Shown: piece by piece, positions 7,862 through 16,387 of the stretch
How the letters are laid out: each line of letters begins with the position of its first letter
Numbering within the stretch: the stretch's first letter is position 1
NCBI RefSeq assembly: GCF_001591825.1
Contig: NZ_BCVQ01000031.1
Location: 1 to 48,517 of the forward strand
Direction of reading: 5' to 3'
Source: Rossellomorea vietnamensis NBRC 101237
GTDB taxonomy: Bacteria > Bacillota > Bacilli > Bacillales > Bacillaceae_B
Length of the DNA: 48,517 nucleotides
Made by a program: the position numbers and the translations under genes
Notes under the pieces: generated by a model
What the model saw: the letters and a program-made list of their open reading frames with translations, nothing else
What the model was told of the DNA's origin: nothing
Database searches by the model: none

Positions 7862-9334
7862 GTGGTGGAAGCTTTGGAACAAGATAAGTCAGAACAGGCA
7901 CAACAGGAAACCCAGTCAAGTTATATAAAAATGAAAAAATTCAAATTCGTCATGCTCTTATTTTTCCTTGTGTTCCTAACGGCAGGAATTACAACATTTG
8001 CATTGGCGTTTGGAGATGAAAAAGCAGTTAACGTAGGGGTTACAGAACGCTCTGAATTTCAGAAGCTTTATGAAGCCTATGATAAGTTAAACCAGAACTA
8101 TTACAAGGACCTGGATCAGGACCAACTTGTGAACGGTGCGATCAATGGGATGATCGATAGCGTCGGGGACCCCTATTCGGATTATATGAACGAGGAAGAG
8201 GCGAAGAAGTTCCAGGAAAGCATTTCTTCTTCGTTTGAAGGGATCGGAGCAGAAATTCAGGAGAAAGATGGTTACATATCCATAGTCTCTCCAATTAAAG
8301 GTTCCCCTGCAGAAAAAGCCGGCCTGCAGCCTAACGACATCATCACGAAGGTGGATGACAAAAGCATTCAGGGAATGTCTGTGACAGATGCCGTTCTTCT
8401 CATTCGTGGAGAAAAAGGCACAAAGGTAACGCTGACCATTCAACGGCCAGGGCAGGATAAACCGATGGAGGTAACCATCACCAGAGATGAGATCCCGATT
8501 GAAACGGTTTATGCAGAAATGAAAGATAATGGTGTAGCAGAAATCCAAATCACAAGTTTTTCAGAAAATACGTATAAAGAATTGACAGAAGCGTTAAATG
8601 AAATGAACGATAAAGGCATGAAGAAACTTGTTCTGGATCTTAGACAAAATCCGGGTGGATTACTTGATCAAGCTGTCAAGATCTCGAATCTGTTTGTACC
8701 TGAAGGTGAAGTCTTATTCCAGGTGAAAGACAGTAACGGTAAAGTGGAAAAGTATGTATCAGAATCAGGACAGAAGGTAGAAGTCCCTACAGCCGTCCTG
8801 GTTGATGAAGGAAGTGCAAGTGCTGCAGAAATTTTATCAGCAGCCGTAAGCGAATCCAATGATATACCTTTGATTGGGACAAAGACATTCGGTAAGGGGA
8901 CCGTTCAAACGGCCGAAACCTTCAAAGATGGCTCAAATATGAAGTTTACGACGGCTAAATGGCTGACGCCTAAAGGAAACTGGATTCATGAAAAAGGAAT
9001 CAAGCCAGATGTCGAAGTGAAGATGCCTGATTATGCCCAGCTTCCTTATATCAACCCGGACAAGGAACTAAAGGAAGAAGATTTATCAGATTCTGTGAAA
9101 ACAGCAGAGCAAATGCTCAAAGCTCTGGATTTAGATCCAGGGAAGGTAGACGGCTATTATGATGCAGATACAACGGCAGCCGTTAAGGAATTCCAAGGGG
9201 AAAACGACCTTGAAGTGACAGGCACACTGAACGGTGAAACCATCTTGAAGCTTATGACCGACCTAAGAGAAAAGCTAAAAGAAAACGATCCCCAACTGAA
9301 AAAAGCGATTGAAGTGTTAAACAAAGATCAATAA
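7862..9334 (+). CDS. ctpA: carboxy-terminal processing protease CtpA (S41)
   Basis: Protein of 490 residues: short cytosolic N-terminus, one membrane helix at about 27-49, a PDZ domain around 125-195 (SFEGIGAEI, IKGSPAEKAGL, LIRGEKGTKV), the S41 protease core, and a C-terminal peptidoglycan-binding repeat (about 415-475). The Ser-Lys dyad is Ser320 in GSASAAE and Lys345 in FGKGTVQ, 25 residues apart as in family members. It should cut membrane or wall-associated proteins outside the cell. It matches B. subtilis CtpA, which also lies by yodJ. The start is uncertain: the GTG at 7862 has a poor site, and TTG at 7874 or ATG at 7931 are alternatives. Confidence 0.92.
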   Translation: MVEALEQDKSEQAQQETQSSYIKMKKFKFVMLLFFLVFLTAGITTFALAFGDEKAVNVGVTERSEFQKLYEAYDKLNQNYYKDLDQDQLVNGAINGMIDSVGDPYSDYMNEEEAKKFQESISSSFEGIGAEIQEKDGYISIVSPIKGSPAEKAGLQPNDIITKVDDKSIQGMSVTDAVLLIRGEKGTKVTLTIQRPGQDKPMEVTITRDEIPIETVYAEMKDNGVAEIQITSFSENTYKELTEALNEMNDKGMKKLVLDLRQNPGGLLDQAVKISNLFVPEGEVLFQVKDSNGKVEKYVSESGQKVEVPTAVLVDEGSASAAEILSAAVSESNDIPLIGTKTFGKGTVQTAETFKDGSNMKFTTAKWLTPKGNWIHEKGIKPDVEVKMPDYAQLPYINPDKELKEEDLSDSVKTAEQMLKALDLDPGKVDGYYDADTTAAVKEFQGENDLEVTGTLNGETILKLMTDLREKLKENDPQLKKAIEVLNKDQ

Positions 9335-9342
9335 ATCAGAGG

Positions 9343-9371
9343 TCTCAGGTGATATCACCTGAGATCTTTTT
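9343..9371 (+). terminator. terminator of ctpA
   Basis: A perfect 22-base palindrome at 9343-9364 (arm TCTCAGGTGAT) runs into seven T. It ends the ctpA transcript. Confidence 0.9.
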
Positions 9372-9469
9372 TTGTTCCGCAGCAGCGGCCGATTGCCGAA
9401 TTGGTTTCTGAATCCTCGTATAGAATGTTCATTCCATACCAACAATGAAAGTATATATGAGGTGATTCA

Positions 9470-10408
9470 ATGAAAAAGATAGCGTTAGTCCTTTCAATCC
9501 TGCTTTCTCTCTTTGTAGCGGTGAGCTGTTCTCCGATTTGGCAGGATGAAGGAGCGCCTGCTGTAGAAGAGGGGTCTACCCCGAAAAAAGTATTAAATAC
9601 TTCAGATGGATCGGTTTTTCCTTTTACCCTTGATGAAAATAAGCAACCGGTAAACTTCCTCCTGATAGGTTCAGATCAGCGCGAAAATGAGCCTGCACGG
9701 GCTGACGTACTAATGGTTGCTCAATACAGGCCAGAGTCGTCGACTATTAAAATCATTTCCATCATGAGGGATACATTCGTCGAGATTCCCGGTTATGAAA
9801 AGAGCAAGATCAATCACGCATATTCCTGGGGAGGGGAAGAATTATTAGCTGATACGATACAAAAAAACTTCAATCTGAACATACATCATACCATTAAAAT
9901 TGATTTCAACAAGTTCATCAGTATGATGGATCTTGTGTTTCCTGAAGGGGTACCGGTTACGGTGACAGAGCCGATGATCGCTCACTGGAATTGGTCGAGA
10001 GAACCGGGTGAAAACGTGCTGAAAGGAGAAGAAATCCTGCAATATGTAAGGTTCAGGGGGGATAGTCAGAACGACTTTGGGAGAGTGGAAAGACAGCAGG
10101 AGATCATGTCATTGGCAGAAAAGAGCCTGATGGAAAAAATGGAGACGGGGGAAGGGATGAAGACTCTTGTATCTCTCATCAGAGAGGGATTGAAAAACGT
10201 GGAAACCTCCACTCCTATAAGTGAGATTCTGAAATATGGGATGTCTGTCATGCTTCATCCAATCGACAAAGTGGATACGCTCAGGATACCGGTTGAAGGA
10301 AGCTTTACTGATCTTAAGGCTGCCCATGCAGGACTGGTCCTCGAGATGGATGAACAAAAGAATCGGGAAGCCATCATGGATTTTCTTGGTTCAAGTCACC
10401 ATGAATGA
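9470..10408 (+). CDS. LytR-CpsA-Psr (LCP) family lipoprotein
   Basis: Protein of 312 residues. The signal peptide ends in AVSC, a plausible lipobox, so it may be a lipoprotein where most LCP proteins use a membrane anchor. The LCP domain (about 60-225) shows VNFLLIGSDQRE, ARADVLMVAQY, ISIMRDTFVEIPGY, SKINHAYSWGG and FRGDSQNDFGRVERQQ, which hold the Arg/Asp residues that bind polyprenyl pyrophosphate. LCP enzymes attach teichoic acids or other glycopolymers to peptidoglycan. It has a ribosome binding site (GAGGTGATTCA) and its own upstream gap. Its 3' end overlaps the next, convergent gene. Confidence 0.9.
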   Translation: MKKIALVLSILLSLFVAVSCSPIWQDEGAPAVEEGSTPKKVLNTSDGSVFPFTLDENKQPVNFLLIGSDQRENEPARADVLMVAQYRPESSTIKIISIMRDTFVEIPGYEKSKINHAYSWGGEELLADTIQKNFNLNIHHTIKIDFNKFISMMDLVFPEGVPVTVTEPMIAHWNWSREPGENVLKGEEILQYVRFRGDSQNDFGRVERQQEIMSLAEKSLMEKMETGEGMKTLVSLIREGLKNVETSTPISEILKYGMSVMLHPIDKVDTLRIPVEGSFTDLKAAHAGLVLEMDEQKNREAIMDFLGSSHHE

Positions 10409-11121
10409 AATTCAGAAGAATCAAGGTCCAGGAAAGATTCAATTTTTTTCATTTTCCTTATGATCAATTCGTGCAGATAGTCTTTATATTTCTGATCTTC
10501 TGCCAGTTCATGTTCGGTGTGAAGGATTTTTAAGTGCTCAAGGTGTTCCTTCAATGTTTTTTCATCGCTGTCTGACCCTCCAGACTGCACTTTTCGGAGA
10601 ATGACATCCACTAATTTGTCGTGAGTGGCTTCAATGGTCTTGGTTCCTTGCCTTGCATAAATTGCTCCATATCTCAATTCCCCCCTTGTGACAATGGAAG
10701 TGTAAGGAACGTACCTTGGATCATAATCGATGATAAGGACTTGGAATCGTTTAAGGCTCATCAATGGATGGGTGCTTTCAGGGAAAATGAAATCTTCGGT
10801 GCGATACCGCACATATTTAGGCAGCAGATGTTGGAGTTTATTATCAACATCTGCTTTATCGAGAAATTCTTCATCGGTCAGTCCTTTTAAATCGACTGAT
10901 CCGTCATCAAATTGCATCACCCCGACGATGATACATCCACCTCCTGTATTGGAAATGGCAAGGATATGTTTTGCCATCTTGGTGAATTCGATCCAATCGG
11001 ACTTGAAATCCACATAATCTGTTTCCCCTGTATTATGAAGTAACAGATCCTTCAATGTTTCATGAGAAGGATTCTTCAGGAAATCTCTAAGTTTAAGCGG
11101 AACAATCTTCTCATAATACAT
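10396..11121 (-). CDS. AlbA_2/Schlafen-type putative DNA-binding protein
   Basis: Protein of 241 residues. The region TDYVDFKSDW with AKHILAISNTGGGCIIVGV is the hallmark of the AlbA_2 (Schlafen-type) domain, found in bacterial regulators and nucleic-acid-associated proteins; it spans about 30-170. A charged, probably coiled C-terminus follows (KTLKEHLEHLKILHTEHELAED). The canonical form has E-x-K; this one has DFKSD. ATG at 11121 is taken because GGTGGGA lies 8 bases upstream; GTG at 11133 is less likely. Cellular role is unknown. The stop lies inside the convergent LCP gene, overlapping by 13 bases. Confidence 0.75.
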   Translation of the reverse strand: MYYEKIVPLKLRDFLKNPSHETLKDLLLHNTGETDYVDFKSDWIEFTKMAKHILAISNTGGGCIIVGVMQFDDGSVDLKGLTDEEFLDKADVDNKLQHLLPKYVRYRTEDFIFPESTHPLMSLKRFQVLIIDYDPRYVPYTSIVTRGELRYGAIYARQGTKTIEATHDKLVDVILRKVQSGGSDSDEKTLKEHLEHLKILHTEHELAEDQKYKDYLHELIIRKMKKIESFLDLDSSEFHSW

Positions 11122-11323
11122 GAATCTTCCCACCTTTTACTGTTTCTTCAGGTATCAACACGACGGTACATAGCCTTATTACATTCTATGCGTAAAAAAA
11201 GTGGATAACGCTCTTTAAACGAATAATTCTTCCCTTCCTATTGTCATCCATCGGTGATGTCCGTTGTGTTCCTATTCACTTTCTAATAAAATGTGTATAG
11301 GGATCATTGGAAAGGAAGATTAC

Positions 11324-12244
11324 ATGAAAAAAGATGTCTATATATTATCGGGATTTCTTGGCAGTGGAAAAACGACTTTACTTAAACAATTGCTGAAGTC
11401 CTTAAAGGATCATGATAAAAAACCCGCGGTGCTGATGAATGAATTAGGAAGTGTATCCATCGATAGTGATGCGGTTGATGATGACACAGCATTGCGTGAA
11501 CTTCTTGATGGCTGTATTTGCTGTACCATTTCAGAAAAATTGGAGTCCCAGCTCCAGGAACTTCTACTGAACGAAGACTTTGATGTACTGGTCATTGAAA
11601 CAACGGGTGCTGCACACCCAGTTGAGGTGGTCGATTCCATCCTGTCCCCTCTGTTTGCCGATCGTTTTGAATTCAGGGGTATCCTCACGGTGGTGGATGG
11701 TCTTCAATGGCGGAACAGGGGCGACTTCAGTCCGGCTGTCTTACATTTGATGAGAGAACAAATCCGTCATGCCCAGTTCATCATTGCGAATAAAATGGAC
11801 TTGCTGACTGAAATGGAGCAAGGGACATTCACGTATGAACTACAACAATTGAATCAAAATGCCAAGGTGTATTTAACGAATTACTCTCAAGTGTCCATGA
11901 AAGATATTCTGTCTTTAAAAGCACAACAAGAAACACATACGTATGATCGAGCTTCCATTGGGGAACACCTGACTCTCCAAGCGGTCGTTTATACGTTCAG
12001 CGGGAAAGTGAGTGGAGAAGCCTTTGAGGAATGGGTGAAAAGCCAGCCTGATTCCATATACAGGATGAAAGGATACGTCCCTTTGAAAGGCAGGAACTAT
12101 CCAACGTTGTTTCAGTACTCATACGGGATGCCCCTCTTTATGCCCGGAGATATGAAATACCCTACCAACTTCGTCATAATCGGAGAAAATTTACATAAAG
12201 AAGAAATAGTACAGTCTTTACAGAAGATTGACCTGACGGAGTAA
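11324..12244 (+). CDS. CobW/COG0523 family GTP-binding metal chaperone
   Basis: G3E-family GTPase of 306 residues with Walker A GFLGSGKTT at about 9-17, the diagnostic metal-binding motif CICC near residue 64, IETTGAAHP as switch region, NKMD for guanine, and a C-terminal CobW_C domain (about 215-300). Members deliver Zn, Co or other metals; the B. subtilis homologue ZagA/YciC serves zinc limitation. No Zur-box-like sequence was seen upstream. ATG at 11324 follows AAAGGAAG. Two short genes with Cys/His motifs follow on the same strand, which suggests a metal-handling unit. Confidence 0.85.
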   Translation: MKKDVYILSGFLGSGKTTLLKQLLKSLKDHDKKPAVLMNELGSVSIDSDAVDDDTALRELLDGCICCTISEKLESQLQELLLNEDFDVLVIETTGAAHPVEVVDSILSPLFADRFEFRGILTVVDGLQWRNRGDFSPAVLHLMREQIRHAQFIIANKMDLLTEMEQGTFTYELQQLNQNAKVYLTNYSQVSMKDILSLKAQQETHTYDRASIGEHLTLQAVVYTFSGKVSGEAFEEWVKSQPDSIYRMKGYVPLKGRNYPTLFQYSYGMPLFMPGDMKYPTNFVIIGENLHKEEIVQSLQKIDLTE

Positions 12245-12271
12245 TTCTTAAGGGGGTGGGGGAGTCCTTAT

Positions 12272-12565
12272 ATGGTTTTCTTAATGTTTTGTGTGGAACT
12301 CATATTATTTATTGCTGGGGTTTACGGCTTAAGTGTTCATGAAACCTCACTGCAGCTGTTCATCTTCTCCGGCATGATTGTGGCCAGTATCCTGTTGTTC
12401 ATCTGGACGATCGTCTATTATCAGCGCAAAAATCATGGCAGGCAAAGAACGAATGACTGTTGGGATTGCGCCATTTATTCCCCTGACTGCCTGCCCGCGC
12501 CAAGAGGAAATAAACTCGACTGCGATTCACCGGACTGTGACTGTACACCGGACTGCAGCCCATAG
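12272..12565 (+). CDS. two-helix membrane protein with Cys-rich tail
   Basis: Protein of 97 residues: two membrane helices (about 2-21 and 29-50) followed by a cytosolic or exposed tail with seven Cys in 35 residues (DCWDC, SPDC, then LDCDSPDCDCTPDCSP). The tail has clear metal-ligand character. AAGGGGGTGGGGG precedes the ATG. It lies 27 bases after the CobW gene and 12 before the DUF2085 gene. I do not know the family. A role in metal sensing or buffering is inferred from the tail and the neighbours. Confidence 0.7.
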   Translation: MVFLMFCVELILFIAGVYGLSVHETSLQLFIFSGMIVASILLFIWTIVYYQRKNHGRQRTNDCWDCAIYSPDCLPAPRGNKLDCDSPDCDCTPDCSP

Positions 12566-12577
12566 GAGGGGAATGAA

Positions 12578-12937
12578 GTGAAAGAATGGTATACACTCTC
12601 CTTTATGCCGTGTCACAGAATACCGGAACGTTCACTGATTGTGAAGGGGAAGCAATTCCCGGTATGCTTCAGATGCATGGGAATACTCATGGGAATACAT
12701 TTGGGGGTCCCGATCATCTGGCTTGTGGTTCCCTCCTTATCGTTTATCACTCTCGTGATGGCTGGTGTGCTGACTTTCCCCCTTTTAGCTGACGGGTTTA
12801 CCCAGAAGTGGGGGTGGAGGAAGAGTACAAACATACTTCGATTGTTGACAGGTCTGTTGTGCGGAACGGGATTATCGATAGGGATCGTCCTTTTTTCCAA
12901 ATGGGGAGTAGACATGATCATGACCATAACAAGATAA
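12578..12937 (+). CDS. DUF2085 family membrane protein
   Basis: Protein of 119 residues with three membrane helices (about 35-52, 55-72, 87-105). The N-terminal motif CHRIPERSLIVKGKQFPVC followed by FRCMG is the DUF2085 signature, with Cys and His residues that could hold a metal. Function is unknown. Start is GTG at 12578 after AGGAGGGG. It is the third gene of a likely operon with the CobW GTPase and the Cys-rich protein. Confidence 0.75.
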   Translation: MKEWYTLSFMPCHRIPERSLIVKGKQFPVCFRCMGILMGIHLGVPIIWLVVPSLSFITLVMAGVLTFPLLADGFTQKWGWRKSTNILRLLTGLLCGTGLSIGIVLFSKWGVDMIMTITR

Positions 12938-12942
12938 AACCA

Positions 12943-12971
12943 TTGACAAGATCGAATAAAATGTATATTAT
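12943..12971 (+). promoter_or_regulatory. sigma-A promoter of the marR gene
   Basis: TTGACA at 12943-12948 and TATTAT at 12966-12971 with a 17-base spacer, a near-consensus match. The palindrome AGTTAACT (12977-12984) lies just downstream and could be the MarR operator. Confidence 0.65.
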
Positions 12972-13024
12972 TTAGTAGTTAACTTAGTGAAGTATTTATT
13001 GAGTGTAAGAAAGGTCGATTTTTA

Positions 13025-13453
13025 GTGGGAAAAGAATTGTTCGAGCTAGAAGGACTGTTTAGGTCCGTGTTTAGAATGATGAAATCAGATATTCGAACCA
13101 TCTTTGGAGAATTCATTTCAAATGGGGAGTTCCGGGTGCTTCAACTCATCAGGGAAAATGGTGCACTGAAATCCTCGGAAATTTCAAAGCGAATGGAAGT
13201 CTCCGCAAGTCACATTACGTCCATTACTGATACACTAGTTGAAAAAGGCTATATTACAAGACAACGATCCAATGAAGATCGTAGAGTCGTAGAGTTGGCG
13301 GTTACTCCTGAAGGAGTGGAAGTGCTGGCACAATGTGAAGAGAAGAAGTCGCACTATTTTCAGCAGTTATTCCAAACCTTTGAAAAAGAGGAGATCGAGC
13401 ACCTGATCGAACTGTTCGAGAAACTGTTGAGTTCATCCGTTCGTAAGTCATAA
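13025..13453 (+). CDS. MarR family transcriptional regulator
   Basis: Winged-helix protein of 142 residues. The recognition region SSEISKRMEVSASHITSITD (about 58-77) and the wing RQRSNEDRRVVELAVTPEG are typical of MarR. Flanking helices give the dimer interface. It starts with GTG at 13025 after AGAAAGGTCG. A strong promoter with an embedded palindrome precedes it, which suggests autoregulation. The next gene is a DHA2 exporter, a common target of neighbouring MarR repressors. The ligand is unknown. Confidence 0.9.
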   Translation: MGKELFELEGLFRSVFRMMKSDIRTIFGEFISNGEFRVLQLIRENGALKSSEISKRMEVSASHITSITDTLVEKGYITRQRSNEDRRVVELAVTPEGVEVLAQCEEKKSHYFQQLFQTFEKEEIEHLIELFEKLLSSSVRKS

Positions 13454-13633
13454 CGTGTTACAAGATAATGTCCTGTAAATGTCACTGTTCTGCTTCGGAA
13501 CAGAGGTGTTCAACCATATATTTGACAGGAATGAAAAAAGGGTTGACCTTTAGATTGGTCATCCCTTCTATTATGCTCATTTACTTAAGTTGGTTAATTA
13601 TTCATACTATAAATATTGAGGGAGACAGAGAAT

Positions 13634-15253
13634 ATGGAGCATTTAGAACATCGTAAAAAAGTACTGATCATGATTGCGATCATGTCAGCCATGTTATTTG
13701 CCGCATTGAATCAGACCATTGTGGGGACTGCATTGCCGAAAATCATTTCTGAAATCGGAGGCATGGATTATTATAGCTGGGTATTCACCATCTTCATGTT
13801 GACCAGCTCCGTAACCGCCATATTGGTCGGTAAATTATCCGATATGTATGGAAGGAAGCCTTTTATCTTGCTTGGAATAGGAGTCTTTATGATTGGTTCG
13901 TTCTTAAACGGGCTTTCCGCTTCCATCATACAGTTAATCATTTTCCGGGGGATTCAAGGATTCGGGGCCGGAATGATCATGTCCACTGCCTTTACTGCTG
14001 TCGGGGACTTATTCTCTCCACGTGAAAGAGGGAAATGGCAGGGGCTGATGAGCAGTGTGTTTGGTTTAGCCAGTGTATTCGGTCCGACACTTGGGGGTTG
14101 GATCGTAGATAATGCCGATTGGCACTGGGTATTCTGGGTATTCCTTCCGGTAGGTTTCATTGCATTTGGAATGATTTATAAAATGTTCCCTTCCCAAGAA
14201 CCAAATAGAGGCCTGAAAGTGGATTACCTGGGATCGATCATGCTGACTTTAACGATCATTCCGTTATTACTTGCCTTTACGTGGGGTGGAAACGATTATG
14301 AATGGGTTTCCCTTCAAATCATTGGACTACTGACCATCTCGGTTGTAGCACTGGTCCTATTCATCATAACGGAAAAAAGAGCAAGTAACCCTGTACTTCC
14401 ACTACAATTGTTTAAGAATAAGATCTTCACCCTTTCCAATATCATTGGATTCATTCTCGGAGCCGGAATGTTCGGGGCCATTATGTATATGCCGTTCTTC
14501 ATTCAAGGAGTAATGGGTACCTCTGCGACAAAGTCCGGACTTGTGATGATGCCTATGACATTGAGTATGGTATTTGCCAGTACGATCGGGGGACAAATCA
14601 TTACAAAGACAGGGAAATATAAGTTTCTCGCACTGATTGGTTTGTTCGTCATGAGTACGGGTATGATCCTATTATCCTTTATGGATACGGATACGACCAA
14701 CGCCAGAGCCCTGATGAATATCATTATCGTAGGAACGGGACTTGGACTGAGTTTCCCCGTTTTTACACTGACGGTTCAAAACGCAGTGCAGCATAAGTTC
14801 CTTGGTGTCGCTACGGCTGCTACGCAATTGTTCAGACAAATCGGAGGGACGATAGGGGTAGCCATCATGGGGACTGTCATGAATTCTTCCATGACGTCAA
14901 AGATGACAGAGAAAATGTCTGCAGTAAAAGACTCTCCATTACTGACAGATCCTGAAACGGCTGGCGTCATGAAGCAGCTTCAAGATCCACAGAACATCAT
15001 GAACGGCGGGAAATTAAAAGAGCTTCAATCAACATTGCCACAAGAATTCCAAGGGATCTATGCATCCATTCTGGATGGTGTCAGAGAATCATTGAGTTAT
15101 GCGTTAACAAATGTTTTCTTTATTGGAGCCATGGTTCTCCTCGTAGGATTTGTTTTAACTTTCTTTATGAAAGAGATCCCATTAAGGATGTCAAATAAAG
15201 ATGTTCCAGAGGAAGAAAAGGAAACGAAGCTTAAAAAAGCTTCCAATCACTGA
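13634..15253 (+). CDS. DHA2 family MFS multidrug exporter
   Basis: Protein of 539 residues with 14 predicted membrane helices, as in the DHA2 (EmrB/QacA) family of drug:H+ antiporters. The motif GKLSDMYGRKPF near residue 70 is MFS motif A; ALNQTIVGTALPKI at the first helix is family motif D1. A long loop between helices 13 and 14 and a charged C-terminus are normal for the group. ATG at 13634 follows GAGGGAGA; an in-frame TTG at 13616 is less likely. A 180-base gap separates it from the marR gene, so it may have its own promoter. Confidence 0.92.
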   Translation: MEHLEHRKKVLIMIAIMSAMLFAALNQTIVGTALPKIISEIGGMDYYSWVFTIFMLTSSVTAILVGKLSDMYGRKPFILLGIGVFMIGSFLNGLSASIIQLIIFRGIQGFGAGMIMSTAFTAVGDLFSPRERGKWQGLMSSVFGLASVFGPTLGGWIVDNADWHWVFWVFLPVGFIAFGMIYKMFPSQEPNRGLKVDYLGSIMLTLTIIPLLLAFTWGGNDYEWVSLQIIGLLTISVVALVLFIITEKRASNPVLPLQLFKNKIFTLSNIIGFILGAGMFGAIMYMPFFIQGVMGTSATKSGLVMMPMTLSMVFASTIGGQIITKTGKYKFLALIGLFVMSTGMILLSFMDTDTTNARALMNIIIVGTGLGLSFPVFTLTVQNAVQHKFLGVATAATQLFRQIGGTIGVAIMGTVMNSSMTSKMTEKMSAVKDSPLLTDPETAGVMKQLQDPQNIMNGGKLKELQSTLPQEFQGIYASILDGVRESLSYALTNVFFIGAMVLLVGFVLTFFMKEIPLRMSNKDVPEEEKETKLKKASNH

Positions 15254-15266
15254 TGACCATTAAATA

Positions 15267-15320
15267 AAAGAGGGTGACCATGTCTGCTGCAAGGAGCAGG
15301 CTTGGTTACCCTCTTTCTGC
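15267..15320. terminator. terminator between MFS gene and zinc-ribbon gene
   Basis: AAAGAGGGTGACCA (15267-15280) pairs with TGGTTACCCTCTTT (15303-15316), one mismatch. It lies between convergent genes and can serve both strands. Confidence 0.8.
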
Positions 15321-15569
15321 TTATGACATTGTGCTTTCTCCAAATTTCTTAAAGGTCATTTCATCCTCCACCAGGCCGCAAGCAGCACACTGAACTTTTA
15401 ACTGGGGACCGTTGTAAGCGAGGTGGAACGGCTCGAGTTGATTTTGCTCGTAATTCTGAACGATTTCTCCTGAAGCAGGATCAAGTTTCACACTCTGAGG
15501 TACTTGTTGTATAATATTAAATCGTGTTCGATTCGTTTTACAGCTGGGACAGCGATAGGGTGTAGTCAT
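15321..15569 (-). CDS. small zinc-ribbon protein
   Basis: Protein of 82 residues with CPSC near the N-terminus and CAAC near residue 65, forming a four-Cys zinc ribbon that brackets a stretch of beta-prone sequence. No enzyme domain is present. ATG at 15569 follows AAAGGTGAT. It is transcribed alone on the minus strand. Function is unknown; it could bind nucleic acid or a partner protein. Confidence 0.7.
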   Translation of the reverse strand: MTTPYRCPSCKTNRTRFNIIQQVPQSVKLDPASGEIVQNYEQNQLEPFHLAYNGPQLKVQCAACGLVEDEMTFKKFGESTMS

Positions 15570-15640
15570 TGAGATCACCTTTCTTCGTTTTTTTTTAGTA
15601 TGGTTAAAGAATAAAGATTTTATGTAAAGGATGATTGAAT

Positions 15641-15925
15641 ATGTCAGTAGTATTCAACGATTTGCTGATATCATACAGACAAATATGGAAAAACCGCATG
15701 TTAGCAAACAATGACGTTTCACCGGAACAAGTATTGAAAGAAGCCATTAAACGTGAACTCGAAGATGCTAATAGTCACCCTAGGGTTCGTAAGTCCATTG
15801 AGGTTAAATATTACTTGGCCACTAAAAGAATTACTGAATCCGACTTGTCAAACGATGATAAAGTCCGTTTAATTCATCTACATATCGAAATGGCAGCACA
15901 ATTAATGAAAGACAGGAATCTCTAA
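15641..15925 (+). CDS. uncharacterised helical protein
   Basis: Charged, helix-rich cytosolic protein of 94 residues (MSVVFNDLLISYRQIWKNRM...). No Cys, signal or membrane segment is seen. ATG at 15641 is preceded by AAAGGATG. It is a single gene flanked by a minus-strand zinc-ribbon gene and the rhodanese-like gene. I do not recognise the family. Confidence 0.65.
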   Translation: MSVVFNDLLISYRQIWKNRMLANNDVSPEQVLKEAIKRELEDANSHPRVRKSIEVKYYLATKRITESDLSNDDKVRLIHLHIEMAAQLMKDRNL

Positions 15926-15972
15926 TCAGGAATGATCATCATGAAAGTAAATATGAGCAGTTCGCTTTTCAA

Positions 15973-15995
15973 CTATACCTGCTCAGGTATATAAT
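15973..15995 (+). promoter_or_regulatory. promoter with palindromic operator before the rhodanese-like gene
   Basis: TATACC (15974-15979), six bases, then GGTATA (15986-15991) form an inverted repeat that overlaps the -10 element TATAAT (15990-15995). The -35 is poor (TTTCAA, 17 bases upstream). The layout fits repression by a dimer; the half sites recall CsoR/CstR-type operators. Confidence 0.45.
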
Positions 15996-16027
15996 GAGGG
16001 GAGTTTAATGAAAAGGGTGATATCAGT

Positions 16028-16387
16028 ATGCCTCTACTAACCATATTATTAGTCAGTATACTCTCATACATGATCTATTATCGATATTTTCCCGTACGAA
16101 CCAAACAATGGAATTCCTTTGATGTGACGACAGAACATGTCGTAGTGGATGTAAGGGATTATCAGGACTCATCCAAAGGAGATTGCGAAGAGGTCATAGC
16201 CTTGCCTTGCGGATACATTCGAAGATATGCAAGTGATATTCCAGAAGGGCCTGTCATTGTGATGGGAAGCAATTTCGTCGAGTGTAATGTAGGCGTGAGA
16301 CAATTAAAACGGCTGGGCTTCGACGTGAAGGGATACCTGCTCATCGGTTCTGACAAAAAATGCAATGAATACCTTTCTCTGGGATGA
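16028..16387 (+). CDS. membrane-anchored rhodanese-like protein lacking the catalytic Cys
   Basis: Protein of 119 residues: one N-terminal membrane helix (about 3-19) and a rhodanese fold with VVVDVRDYQ at 38-46 and the C-terminal RQLKRLGFDVKGYLL. The active-site loop after VIVM, where active enzymes have CRxGxR, reads GSNFVEC here: Gly80 sits at the Cys position and the nearest Cys is Cys86. Sulfur-transfer activity is therefore doubtful. Start is ATG at 16028 after AAAGGGTGAT. It has its own promoter with a palindrome. It may bind a partner or use another Cys (Cys53, Cys61, Cys86, Cys112). Confidence 0.7.
   Translation: MPLLTILLVSILSYMIYYRYFPVRTKQWNSFDVTTEHVVVDVRDYQDSSKGDCEEVIALPCGYIRRYASDIPEGPVIVMGSNFVECNVGVRQLKRLGFDVKGYLLIGSDKKCNEYLSLG

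Noticed and set aside
13468..13656. 62-codon frame between marR and the DHA2 exporter
   Set aside because: No ribosome binding site, overlaps the exporter promoter and start, and Cys-rich composition looks random.
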